The translations under genes and the position numbers were made by a program. Below are positions 1 to 6,759 of a DNA stretch of 10,731 nucleotides, one piece after another. Each line of letters opens with the position of its first letter. Position 1 is the first letter of the stretch. The notes below the pieces were generated by a model. The model was not told the origin of the DNA and made no database searches. It was given only the letters and a program-made list of their open reading frames with translations. This DNA comes from JBHGBB01 sp041946755 (lineage in GTDB: Bacteria; UBP4; UBA4092; JAOAEQ01), in assembly GCA_041946755.1 (NCBI GenBank), contig JBHGBB010000136.1, forward strand, positions 1 to 10,731, given 5' to 3'.

Positions 1-497
1 AAGGGGTTCTGGCGCATGAATTAGCCCATGTCAAGAACCGGGATATGCTGATCGGGACTATCGCTGCGGGTATGGCCGGTGCAATTATGATGATCGCCAG
101 AATGGCGCAATTTGCCGCGATGTTCGGTGGCTTCGGCGGCCGAGATGATCGCGAAGGGAGTAATCCTATTGCCTTATTAGCCATGGCGATCCTAGGGTCG
201 GTTGCGGCGGTAATGGTGCAGATGTGGATATCCAGAACTCGCGAATATCAAGCTGACGCCAGCGGCGCGAAAATCGCCCGAAATGCTGATGGTTTGGCAA
301 ACGCATTATCGAAATTAGAGCAGGGAGCCAAACTGATGCCGATGGATGCAGCGCCGGCAACTGCGCATTTATTTATTGTCAATCCGTTGTCAGGTAGATC
401 TTTCCTAACCTTATTTTCAACCCATCCACCGATTGCAGAACGAGTTAAACGGCTGAAAGCAATGTCGTTGACCGAACTTATCGGTGCGATAAAATAA
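1..497 (+). CDS. htpX: HtpX-type zinc metalloprotease (M48), 3' part only
   Basis: This is the C-terminal part of an inner-membrane zinc endopeptidase of the M48B/HtpX family, which degrades misfolded membrane proteins. The reading frame is open from base 3, so the gene begins outside the window. The zinc-binding and catalytic HELAH motif is encoded at 15-29 and the third zinc ligand, the Glu of REYQAD, at 243-245. Between them lie two hydrophobic helices (about 45-120 and 165-225) separated by a glycine-rich loop, as in HtpX. The C-terminal part has the family signature LFSTHPPIAERVKRL. The stop is at 495-497, followed 87 bp later by a strong terminator. The family assignment is secure; the length and start cannot be judged. 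Its neighbour is a periplasmic Do protease, which fits envelope quality control. Confidence 0.93.
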   Translation, partial: GVLAHELAHVKNRDMLIGTIAAGMAGAIMMIARMAQFAAMFGGFGGRDDREGSNPIALLAMAILGSVAAVMVQMWISRTREYQADASGAKIARNADGLANALSKLEQGAKLMPMDAAPATAHLFIVNPLSGRSFLTLFSTHPPIAERVKRLKAMSLTELIGAIK

Positions 498-584
498 AAA
501 AACTATATTTATTTGAATAAAATCGACAGTTAGGGTGTTATATAATAGGTAACGGTTACTTGTTGTATAGTTTCATCTGGATTG

Positions 585-622
585 GTTGTATGGTTTAGCA
601 ATAAACCATACAACTTTTTTTT
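585..622 (+). terminator. Intrinsic terminator after htpX
   Basis: There is a perfect 13-bp stem (585-597 with 602-614), a GCAA tetraloop (598-601, GNRA type) and a run of eight T (615-622). This is a textbook Rho-independent terminator. It separates htpX from the protease gene downstream, so the latter probably has its own promoter in 623-760. A TATAAT box at 541-546 lies upstream without a well-spaced -35, so a short terminated leader or small RNA from there is conceivable but unsupported. Confidence 0.9.
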
Positions 623-775
623 CGATATAACGATAAAACCAAGCAATAAAGGGAGGTAGAAAATAGTCAACGAAAAAAGGAAGTTAACCAGGATTAAATT
701 TTCCGGTTATCAGTATGGTAAATAGAATCAATTGAATAAATCAAATTTAATGATTTTACGTTTAGGAGGAAACCT

Positions 776-2332
776 ATGCGGAATATAACACTTCGGAATC
801 TACCCCAACTTAGTTTTGTTTGTTTATTTACAACAGTGATTTTTATATCGCTGTTAATCTTTCTACCGATAGCAATGCCCTCGTTACATTCAGCGGAAAA
901 GCCGGTTAAATCCGATGAATCATATTTAGCTGCGGCGGAAGGATTAGAAAAAGCTTTTATCGAAGTAGCGAAAAAAGTTAAACCGGCGGTGGTGAATATC
1001 AGCACCGAGAAAACCGTTACCCGGAACGTTTCTCCATTCGGATTCAATCCTTTCGGAGACGATGATTTCTTCAAACAATTCGAACCGTTTTTCCGCCGGT
1101 CGATGCCACCGGATGTCCAGAAACAGATTCAAAGTAGTCTCGGTTCCGGAGTTATCGTTCGGGAAGATGGGTATATTTTAACCAATAATCATATGGTTGA
1201 AGGACTTGATCCAGAAAAAGACAAAATCACGGTTACTCTTGGCGACGGTCGGAAATTCACCAAAGTTAAAGTTATTGGGAAAGACCCGAATACCGATGTC
1301 GCAGTGATTAAAGTTGAAGGCGAGAATCTACCGACGGCGAAACTAGGCGATTCCAGCCAGGTCCAGGTCGGACAGATAGTGATTGCGATCGGAAATCCGT
1401 TTGGTTTAAATGAATCGGTTACCCAAGGCATTGTTAGTGCACTTGGCCGATCAATTGGACTAACGCAATATGAGGATTATATTCAAACTGATGCATCGAT
1501 CAATCCGGGGAATAGCGGTGGTCCATTAGTCAATCTCCATGGAGAAGTTATCGGAATCAACGCTGCAATATCTACTGGTGGCGCACAACAGAGTGCCGGA
1601 GTGGGATTTGCAATCCCGGTAAATTTAGCGAAACGGATTATGGGCGATCTGATTGAAACCGGTAAAGTCGTACGCGGTTGGCTCGGAGTCCAGTTGCAAG
1701 AGTTAACTCCCGAGTTAGCGAAATCGTTCGGATTAAGCGATAAAAAAGGTGCCTTAATCGCCAGTGTATTTGAAGGACCGGCGAAAGATGCCGGAATCGA
1801 GTCCGGTGATGTAATCGTCGAATTCAATGGCGTCCCGGTAAATTCAAGCTCTGAATTGCGGAATCTGGTGGCCCAAGCGAAAGTAAACGATAAAGTACCG
1901 GTAAAATTAATCCGCAAAGGGAAAGAGAAAACGGTTACCGTTAAAATCGCTGAGCGGACTGAAGAAGTAGAAAAATTAGCTGGTAGTACCACTCCTGGAA
2001 GCGCTGATACCGTAACCAAATGGGGCATAACGGCGCAAACGATGACGAAAGATTTAGCGGATAAATTAAAGATCGGATTTGTTGAAGGATTGCTGATAAC
2101 CGAAATTAAACCGAATTCGTTTGCCGATAATGCTGGGTTAATGAAAAATGATATTATCCTGAAACTGAATGATACCCCGGTGAAAGATATTAAATCATTC
2201 AATGATACGGTTAAAGATATCAAGCCGGGAGATAGTGTTATGTTCTATGTGAAACGCGGAGATGGATTTATGTTTTCACTGGTGCAGATACCGGTTGAGA
2301 AAAAAGAAGAGAAAAAAGAAGAAAAGAAGTAA
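776..2332 (+). CDS. degP: Do-family periplasmic serine protease (DegP/DegQ/HtrA type)
   Basis: This is a 518-residue periplasmic protease/chaperone of the S1C (HtrA) family that degrades or holds unfolded envelope proteins. The N-terminus has a basic start and a hydrophobic stretch (about residues 13-34) ending near SLHSA, so it is a signal peptide or anchor. The trypsin-like domain (about 60-290) has the full triad: His139 in TNNHMV, Asp174 in NTDVAVIK and Ser247 in PGNSGGP. Two PDZ domains follow (about 300-392 and 412-505). The tail is a lysine/glutamate-rich repeat (EKKEEKKEEKK). TNNHMV replaces the more usual TNNHVV, a conservative change. The start is fixed by an AGGAGG at 764-769 lying 6 bp before ATG. 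Domain architecture and length match DegP/DegQ; which of the two it corresponds to cannot be told. A dedicated terminator follows. Confidence 0.96.
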   Translation: MRNITLRNLPQLSFVCLFTTVIFISLLIFLPIAMPSLHSAEKPVKSDESYLAAAEGLEKAFIEVAKKVKPAVVNISTEKTVTRNVSPFGFNPFGDDDFFKQFEPFFRRSMPPDVQKQIQSSLGSGVIVREDGYILTNNHMVEGLDPEKDKITVTLGDGRKFTKVKVIGKDPNTDVAVIKVEGENLPTAKLGDSSQVQVGQIVIAIGNPFGLNESVTQGIVSALGRSIGLTQYEDYIQTDASINPGNSGGPLVNLHGEVIGINAAISTGGAQQSAGVGFAIPVNLAKRIMGDLIETGKVVRGWLGVQLQELTPELAKSFGLSDKKGALIASVFEGPAKDAGIESGDVIVEFNGVPVNSSSELRNLVAQAKVNDKVPVKLIRKGKEKTVTVKIAERTEEVEKLAGSTTPGSADTVTKWGITAQTMTKDLADKLKIGFVEGLLITEIKPNSFADNAGLMKNDIILKLNDTPVKDIKSFNDTVKDIKPGDSVMFYVKRGDGFMFSLVQIPVEKKEEKKEEKK

Positions 2333-2374
2333 CGAAAAACCTCTATAACAAAGAGTCGTTGAGTTTATAAAGAG

Positions 2375-2415
2375 AAACCCCGTTAGTAATCCTCCACCAA
2401 CTAACGGGGTTTTTT
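2375..2415 (+). terminator. Intrinsic terminator after the Do protease
   Basis: A 13-bp stem (2375-2387 with 2400-2412) encloses a 12-nt loop, with CCCCG/CGGGG in the stem and a T tract at 2410-2415. It lies 42 bp after the protease stop. Read on the minus strand the same hairpin ends in GGTTT without a longer T run. It may therefore also slow transcription of the convergent gene at 2423-2731, but less convincingly. Confidence 0.92.
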
Positions 2416-2422
2416 AGTTTTT

Positions 2423-2731
2423 CTATCTCAGCAATAAAAAACCTACTAAACAGCAATAAAGCAATATATAGCTAGCTCTCAGAAACCATTTTTTCTTGAT
2501 TTCCAATTCATAGACGAAGAGCGGTAATAGTATAATTGCGATACCAAGCTTTTTCAACATATTAAATCCTATGTCGATGGTGTAGCTTAGCATGAATAAA
2601 ATAAAAAAGATCAATAAGCCAATCAGAATATAAATCGTTTGCAGTCCTTTGCGGTCTTTTTCATGGTAGGCATAAATGATTAAAACTATTGTCCATATGA
2701 CTATGATACATGGAATTAGATATTCAAGCAT
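2423..2731 (-). CDS. Small four-helix membrane protein, unknown function
   Basis: This is a 102-residue, very hydrophobic protein with four predicted membrane helices (about 3-21, 32-53, 62-76 and 84-100). They are separated by short basic loops (HEKDRKG, EIKKKW). No catalytic motif is seen and I do not recognise the family. The ATG at 2731 has no Shine-Dalgarno sequence. It sits directly after the T tract of a terminator-like palindrome, and a TAG in the same frame at 2743-2741 rules out an upstream start. Translation may be leaderless or inefficient. A TAGTAT hexamer seven bases before ATG could act as a -10 for a leaderless mRNA, but no good -35 was seen. The gene is convergent with the protease gene. 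The coherent helix pattern argues that it is real, but there is no homology support here. Confidence 0.6.
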   Translation of the reverse strand: MLEYLIPCIIVIWTIVLIIYAYHEKDRKGLQTIYILIGLLIFFILFMLSYTIDIGFNMLKKLGIAIILLPLFVYELEIKKKWFLRASYILLYCCLVGFLLLR

Positions 2732-2732
2732 A

Positions 2733-2790
2733 TAAAAATACTAGCCACAATTTATATCTTATGTATAATGATAAATATTGTGGCTAGTAT
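2733..2790 (-). terminator. Long palindrome, terminator for the ankyrin lipoprotein gene
   Basis: Perfect 14-bp inverted repeats (2738-2751 and 2777-2790, core CTAGCCACAAT) enclose a 25-nt AT-rich spacer. On the minus strand the distal arm is followed by a run of five U (2738-2734), so it can terminate transcription from the ankyrin gene that ends at 2831. On the plus strand no T run follows. The hairpin ends immediately before the start codon of the next minus-strand gene, which is unusual. It could also serve as an operator. Confidence 0.7.
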
Positions 2791-2813
2791 AATTCAAATT
2801 ACAGTCCGATAAG

Positions 2814-2829
2814 TGCCTGGTACCTGGCA
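2814..2829. repeat. 16-bp near-palindrome with CCTGG direct repeat
   Basis: The sequence TGCCTGGTACCTGGCA is palindromic apart from one mismatched pair (2818/2825), and contains CCTGG twice (2816-2820 and 2823-2827). It lies one base past the ankyrin gene's stop codon. It looks like a short dispersed palindrome of the REP type, but it occurs only once in this window. Confidence 0.35.
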
Positions 2830-2830
2830 T

Positions 2831-3532
2831 TTATTCAGTCGCACCGGCAATGGCGAGCATTTTTACAATATCACTAGCCCCGCGATCTTTAGCGAATTTC
2901 ATCGCGGTTTTCTTGCCGGTGTTCCAAATAGTAACATCTGCTTTATTTGCTATAAGAGACTTAACGGTATCGGCTTTCCCCTCTTTCGCTGCATACATCA
3001 ATGCCGTGTTACCCCAATCGTTCTGTTGATTAATATTTGCACCTTTTAATAAGAGCGCTTCGCACGCTTTGGTTTGACCATATTCTGCTGCATACATCAA
3101 GGGAGTAGACCCGAACTTATCAGCCGAATTTGGGTTTACTTTAAAGCTTAATAGCGTCTGAATAGCGTCAACCTGTCCTTTTTTCGCTGCTAAATGCAGT
3201 GCTGTTTCATTTTGCGGTCCTTTTAATTCCGAATTAGTTTTTTTGTTCTGCAATAGGGATTTGCATATTGCTGCATTATTACCTTGAGCTGCGATCATTA
3301 GTGCGGAATATCCAGCTTGATTCTTGGTATTGGGGTCCATATCGGTAATCATAAACAAATCAATTGCAATCTTATTTCCTTCAGAAACCGCTTTGATAAA
3401 TCCTTTCGGACTAAATTCCAAATCCATCTGGAGCAACTCTGATTTCGCTCGTTCAGGGCTTTTCCCACAGGATATCATGATAACAACGAAGATTACCATT
3501 AAGCCGATTAACCATACTTTTTTCGATTGCAT
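2831..3532 (-). CDS. Ankyrin-repeat predicted lipoprotein (first of two)
   Basis: This is a 233-residue protein with an N-terminal export signal: basic MQSKK, a hydrophobic core at residues 7-20 and a lipobox-like MISC with Cys22 as the lipidation site. Met at -3 is a weak fit to the usual Leu. No Asp follows the Cys, so outer-membrane delivery is possible. A short linker is followed by five to six ankyrin repeats (about 42-233), with recognisable cores such as SALMIAAQGN, TALHLAAKKGQ, TPLMYAAEYGQ and TALMYAAKEGK. Ankyrin repeats bind proteins, so a periplasmic scaffold or inhibitor role is likely, but the partner is unknown. AAGGAGA (3547-3541) lies 8 bp before ATG, and a good promoter lies further upstream. 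It is divergent from the kinase gene, which has a second protein of the same architecture on its other side. Confidence 0.88.
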   Translation of the reverse strand: MQSKKVWLIGLMVIFVVIMISCGKSPERAKSELLQMDLEFSPKGFIKAVSEGNKIAIDLFMITDMDPNTKNQAGYSALMIAAQGNNAAICKSLLQNKKTNSELKGPQNETALHLAAKKGQVDAIQTLLSFKVNPNSADKFGSTPLMYAAEYGQTKACEALLLKGANINQQNDWGNTALMYAAKEGKADTVKSLIANKADVTIWNTGKKTAMKFAKDRGASDIVKMLAIAGATE

Positions 3533-3574
3533 AGTATTATTCTCCTTGATTTATTATAAGTTAAATGAATCTTT

Positions 3575-3603
3575 ATTTTAGCTCTCTTTTCTTTTTTGGT
3601 CAA
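3575..3603 (-). promoter_or_regulatory. Sigma-70-type promoter for the ankyrin lipoprotein gene
   Basis: On the minus strand TTGACC (3603-3598) and TAAAAT (3580-3575) are separated by exactly 17 bp. Each box matches consensus at five of six positions. Transcription would begin near 3568 and give a 5' leader of roughly 36 nt containing the AAGGAGA ribosome site. Confidence 0.75.
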
Positions 3604-3658
3604 GTAAAAATAATAGAATCAAAAACAAATCCAGTTTCATTTTGAATTTGAATTGTAT

Positions 3659-3686
3659 TTGGTTTCAAATCAGTATATGGTATAAT
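3659..3686 (+). promoter_or_regulatory. Extended -10 promoter for the histidine kinase gene
   Basis: A perfect TATAAT (3681-3686) is preceded by TGG (3678-3680), making an extended -10. A weak -35 TTGGTT (3659-3664) lies 16 bp upstream. Initiation near 3693 gives a leader of only about 17 nt, containing no clear Shine-Dalgarno (only AAG at 3699-3701). It is divergent from the ankyrin promoter about 55 bp away, so one regulator could control both. Confidence 0.7.
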
Positions 3687-3709
3687 GAATAAACTATTAA
3701 GATATTATT

Positions 3710-5566
3710 ATGACTCCGCAAGCGATAATCAAGAAAATAAAAGAGCCGTTTGTTAAGATTATTAAGGTTTCATTACGTACCAAACTCATGATTGCATTTT
3801 TCTTAACGGTAATCATCTGTTTAGTGGTGGTATTTACCGTGGCATTACGAGTTATCAATAATCGGTTTGATGAAATGGCAAAAGAACGAATTACCGATGC
3901 GGTGCATAGTATCGCAAAAGAGTTGGCAAATACCGGAGAAGAAGCGAGCGGTAAACTCGAGAAAATCGCGCAAATATCTGAACTGAAACGGAAAATGCTG
4001 GTTAAATATGGGACTTCTGGAATCGATTATCTTGGATTATCAAACCAACTGATCGATTTAATGCGATCTACTGGTTTGGATATACTGGAAATAACTGATT
4101 TAAACGGAACGGTACTCGCATCCGCACATGAAACCGGTCAAATAGGATTGATTAAGCCGATTGACACTTTGATGCAAACTGCGTTAACCGGTAGAAATGC
4201 AAAAGGGATTTGTGTTGAAACGCTTATTTCCGGAAATTATCTCGTATTAAAATCGAGTGTACCGATATATTATAAAGACGAAATTATTGGCGTTCTCACC
4301 GGTGGATACTTGATTAATAAAGAGTTCTTGCAGAAATTGAAACGAGTCAGTGCAGTAGAGCTCGGATTAGTTCGAGGAAATAATCTAGAGCTGAGTACTA
4401 TCGTTGATTCACAAGGGAAGCCAGTATCGCAACTGCAGTTAGGTCCTGAATTCTTAAGTGCCATCCGATCATCAAAAACACCGCTGATTAAGAGGATAAC
4501 ACTCAATCAGACTGAATTCAGCATTGGCGGCATGCCATTACTAACAGAGAAAAAATCAATTGGAATTCTTCTCGTTGCTGTTTCACAAGAGAAATTACAG
4601 CAGACGGTAGCGGAATTGCGCCGAATATTTATCGAATTTGGCGTTATTGGGATGATCTTTTCGCTTTTAGTCGCCTTCTTTATTTCGAGGAGAATTACCG
4701 CACCGATTGAAAAACTGGTTGATAGCGCAGTGGCAATATCCCGTGGTGATTTCGATCAACAGGTACCGGTAACCAGTAAAGACGAATTAGGAATGTTAGT
4801 TTCTTCTTTCAATTATATGGCCAAAGAACTTAAAGAGAATCAGGTGAAATTGATTGCTGCAATGCGGTTAGCTGAATGGCAGGAAGTAGCACGCCGCATC
4901 GCGCATGAAATTAAAAATCCTTTAACTCCAATCCAGTTATCGATTCAGAACCTCCAAAAGAGTCATAGCCAGACGAAAGATGATTTTGATGAAGTATTCC
5001 AGGAATCAGCTCAGACGATCTTAGAAGAAGTCGAAAATCTGCGGAAAATCGTCAACTCATTTACCGAGTTTGCCAAAATGCCGAAACCAATGCGGGAATG
5101 GATTGAATTGCCGGAAGTACTTGATAGTACTATAACGCTCTATGCCAGCGGACAAGAAAATATAAAGTTTGAAACTACTATCACCAGTCAAATACCGAGA
5201 ATTAATGCTGATCCGGAACAATTACGTCGTGCATTCTCGAACCTTATAAAGAACGCCATCGATGCGATGCCCAACGGTGGGAAACTGACCATTTCGATTG
5301 CTACCGCCACTTTAAAAGAAGAACCGGCAATCCAGGTTTCGTTCGCTGATACCGGAGAAGGAATGACTAAAGAAACGATCGATAAATTATATCTCCCTTA
5401 TTTTTCGACGAAAAAGAAAGGTACCGGGCTTGGCCTTTCGATGGTTGACCGTATCATTTCAGATCATGGTGGTACGATCGATGTAAAAAGTGAAATTAAT
5501 AAAGGGAGTATATTCACCATTGTTATACCTGTCAATAATGAAGAAGTCTCAGAAATAGAAAAGTAA
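3710..5566 (+). CDS. NtrY-like membrane sensor histidine kinase
   Basis: This 618-residue kinase autophosphorylates on His and passes phosphate to a response regulator. TM1 (about 26-48) and TM2 (about 307-326) enclose a roughly 260-residue extracytoplasmic sensor. The sensor resembles a Cache/PAS-type ligand domain, with ITDLNGTVLASAH at about 128-140. A HAMP linker follows (about 327-378). The phospho-acceptor is His399 in ARRIAHEIKNPLTP, the NtrY-type H-box. The ATPase domain has N515 (NLIKNAIDAM), DTGEGM (547-552) and GTGLGL (571-576), so all catalytic elements are intact. NtrY is usually paired with NtrX, but no response regulator is encoded in this window. The next gene, 51 bp downstream, encodes an ankyrin lipoprotein and is probably co-transcribed. 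The ligand and the cognate regulator are unknown. Confidence 0.93.
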   Translation: MTPQAIIKKIKEPFVKIIKVSLRTKLMIAFFLTVIICLVVVFTVALRVINNRFDEMAKERITDAVHSIAKELANTGEEASGKLEKIAQISELKRKMLVKYGTSGIDYLGLSNQLIDLMRSTGLDILEITDLNGTVLASAHETGQIGLIKPIDTLMQTALTGRNAKGICVETLISGNYLVLKSSVPIYYKDEIIGVLTGGYLINKEFLQKLKRVSAVELGLVRGNNLELSTIVDSQGKPVSQLQLGPEFLSAIRSSKTPLIKRITLNQTEFSIGGMPLLTEKKSIGILLVAVSQEKLQQTVAELRRIFIEFGVIGMIFSLLVAFFISRRITAPIEKLVDSAVAISRGDFDQQVPVTSKDELGMLVSSFNYMAKELKENQVKLIAAMRLAEWQEVARRIAHEIKNPLTPIQLSIQNLQKSHSQTKDDFDEVFQESAQTILEEVENLRKIVNSFTEFAKMPKPMREWIELPEVLDSTITLYASGQENIKFETTITSQIPRINADPEQLRRAFSNLIKNAIDAMPNGGKLTISIATATLKEEPAIQVSFADTGEGMTKETIDKLYLPYFSTKKKGTGLGLSMVDRIISDHGGTIDVKSEINKGSIFTIVIPVNNEEVSEIEK

Positions 5567-5586
5567 AAATCGAGTGCCCTATATCA

Positions 5587-5600
5587 AATATCCCGATATT
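5587..5600. repeat. Short inverted repeat before the second ankyrin gene
   Basis: AATATC and GATATT, 2 bp apart, form a 14-bp near-perfect dyad 17 bp upstream of the ATG at 5618. It could be an operator or a small hairpin affecting translation. It is short enough to occur by chance in AT-rich DNA. Confidence 0.25.
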
Positions 5601-5617
5601 GAAGAATAACCGCATAT

Positions 5618-6280
5618 ATGTATTATAAATGTATAATCATTGGTTTATATTTAATTATAAATAGTACGATAATAATTGGTTGTGTAGATTCTCAGAGAAC
5701 GAAAGATAAAACATTACTAACTGCTATTGAAGATGGCGATCTTACTAAAGTAAAAAGTTCACTAGCTAAAGGTGCCAAACTTACTGCCAGAGATGATAGA
5801 AATTATACGACGTTAATGGTAGCTGTTGAATATGAACATAAAGATATCGTTAAGTATTTACTAGACAAAAATATCGAGATAAATTCGAAAGATAAAGAAG
5901 GTTGGACTGCATTAATGTTAGCCGTAGATAATGAATCAATTCCGATCGTTAAGATGCTGCTTGATAAAGGAGCGCAAGTAAATATAAAAGGACCGGATGG
6001 TTGGACGGCACTCCATTTTGCCGCTTCATACAACAATGTTGATATTGTTCTAGACTTATTGGATAAGGGTGCTCGTATTAATGCCCAAGACACTACCGGT
6101 TGGACGCCCTTAATGTTAGCTGCTTGCGACGGATACACACCACTCGTACGAATATTGTTGGTGAGTGGAGCAAACGTTAATATGAAAAATAAAGATGAAG
6201 ATACCGCGCTCTCTTTGGCTAAAGATAATGAGCAGATTGACACGGTGAGAGTATTGAAAGAAGCTGGAGCGAAGGAATAA
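5618..6280 (+). CDS. Ankyrin-repeat predicted lipoprotein (second of two)
   Basis: This is a 220-residue protein with a short N-terminal hydrophobic segment ending in the lipobox IIGC (Cys22, next residue Val), so it is a predicted lipoprotein. Nearly all the rest is ankyrin repeats. The conserved Thr recurs at 64, 97, 130, 163 and 196, exactly 33 residues apart, in cores such as GWTALMLAVD, GWTALHFAAS and GWTPLMLAAC. An incomplete first unit covers about 32-60. It is probably a protein-binding scaffold in the periplasm. The ribosome site is weak (GAAGA at 5601-5605, 12 bp away). The gene follows the kinase gene by 51 bp with no terminator, so it is probably in the same transcript. It shares architecture, length and Cys22 position with the lipoprotein at 2831-3532, but the repeats are diverged. 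The target is unknown. Confidence 0.88.
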   Translation: MYYKCIIIGLYLIINSTIIIGCVDSQRTKDKTLLTAIEDGDLTKVKSSLAKGAKLTARDDRNYTTLMVAVEYEHKDIVKYLLDKNIEINSKDKEGWTALMLAVDNESIPIVKMLLDKGAQVNIKGPDGWTALHFAASYNNVDIVLDLLDKGARINAQDTTGWTPLMLAACDGYTPLVRILLVSGANVNMKNKDEDTALSLAKDNEQIDTVRVLKEAGAKE

Positions 6281-6339
6281 GCATCGATCGATTTTCATGT
6301 GGCTCTGCTAAATGAGGTTATTATTTAACCATTACGAAA

Positions 6340-6368
6340 TTATCATTATTTCACCAATAAACTATTAT
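6340..6368 (+). promoter_or_regulatory. Candidate promoter of the zinc-ribbon/DUF2007 cassette
   Basis: TTATCA (6340-6345) and TATTAT (6363-6368) are separated by 17 bp. A start near 6375 would leave under 10 nt before the ATG at 6383, and no Shine-Dalgarno is visible there. The mRNA could therefore be nearly leaderless. Confidence 0.45.
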
Positions 6369-6382
6369 ACACCTATTTACTT

Positions 6383-6751
6383 ATGCCATTTTGTCCCAAA
6401 TGTAAAGCTGAATATGAAGCTGGTATAACGCAATGTTCGGATTGCCAGATACCGTTAGTTAATCAATTATTGCAATGCGGTAAAGATGAATTACGTGAAA
6501 CCGGTATGGTCCAATTATTAACGGTGCCGAATGATATTGAGGCGGTAATGATATGTGAATTGCTTAAACAAGCTAGAATAGAAGCGACTATACGGTCTGG
6601 TACGATGTCAGGACTTGTCAAGGTTTCCAGCGATCAAACGGCAGCGTCATATTGGTGGAGTGAAATTCTGGTTCTAGATATAGATTATCAAACGGCAAAA
6701 GGGATAGTTGATGAATATCTAAGATCGATTAATAATCAACATAAAGAATAA
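6383..6751 (+). CDS. Zinc-ribbon plus DUF2007-type protein, copy 1
   Basis: This is a 122-residue protein, probably soluble and cytoplasmic. The N-terminal zinc ribbon has Cys4, Cys7, Cys18 and Cys21 (CPKC...CSDC). It is followed by a DUF2007-type domain (about 43-116) with the pattern LLTVPNDIEAVMICELLKQARIEA, then a second strand EILVLDIDYQTAKGIVDEYL. DUF2007 (PF09413) is annotated as a putative prokaryotic signal-transducing domain, and no enzymatic reaction is known to me. It is the first of three tandem paralogues. No ribosome site precedes the ATG; the conserved MPFCPKCKAE start shared with copy 3 supports this start. It has additional Cys residues at 32 and 58. The domain call rests on pattern recognition, not a search. 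Confidence 0.82.
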   Translation: MPFCPKCKAEYEAGITQCSDCQIPLVNQLLQCGKDELRETGMVQLLTVPNDIEAVMICELLKQARIEATIRSGTMSGLVKVSSDQTAASYWWSEILVLDIDYQTAKGIVDEYLRSINNQHKE

Positions 6752-6759
6752 TAAAAACT

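Noticed and set aside
523..546. Promoter made of TCGACA and TATAAT after htpX
   Set aside because: The two boxes are only 12 bp apart, too close for a sigma-70 promoter, and the next -35-like TTGAAT is 22 bp away.
650..722. GGGAGGT followed by a basic micro-frame of about 20 codons upstream of the Do protease
   Set aside because: The frame would have to start at ATA and no standard start codon is present, so I do not call a leader peptide.
1483..2223. 246-codon open frame on the minus strand inside the Do protease gene
   Set aside because: It is antisense to conserved catalytic and PDZ sequence. Its product has no recognisable domain and its composition is that of a reverse-strand shadow.
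2813..3049. 78-codon plus-strand frame opposite the first ankyrin gene
   Set aside because: It is antisense to ankyrin repeats and lacks a ribosome site.
5803..6243. 146-codon minus-strand open frame inside the second ankyrin gene
   Set aside because: It mirrors the 33-residue ankyrin periodicity in antisense; the ankyrin protein on the plus strand is clearly the real product.
6311..6333. Hairpin GGTTA...TAACC after the second ankyrin gene as a terminator
   Set aside because: The stem is only 5 AT-rich base pairs and no T run follows.
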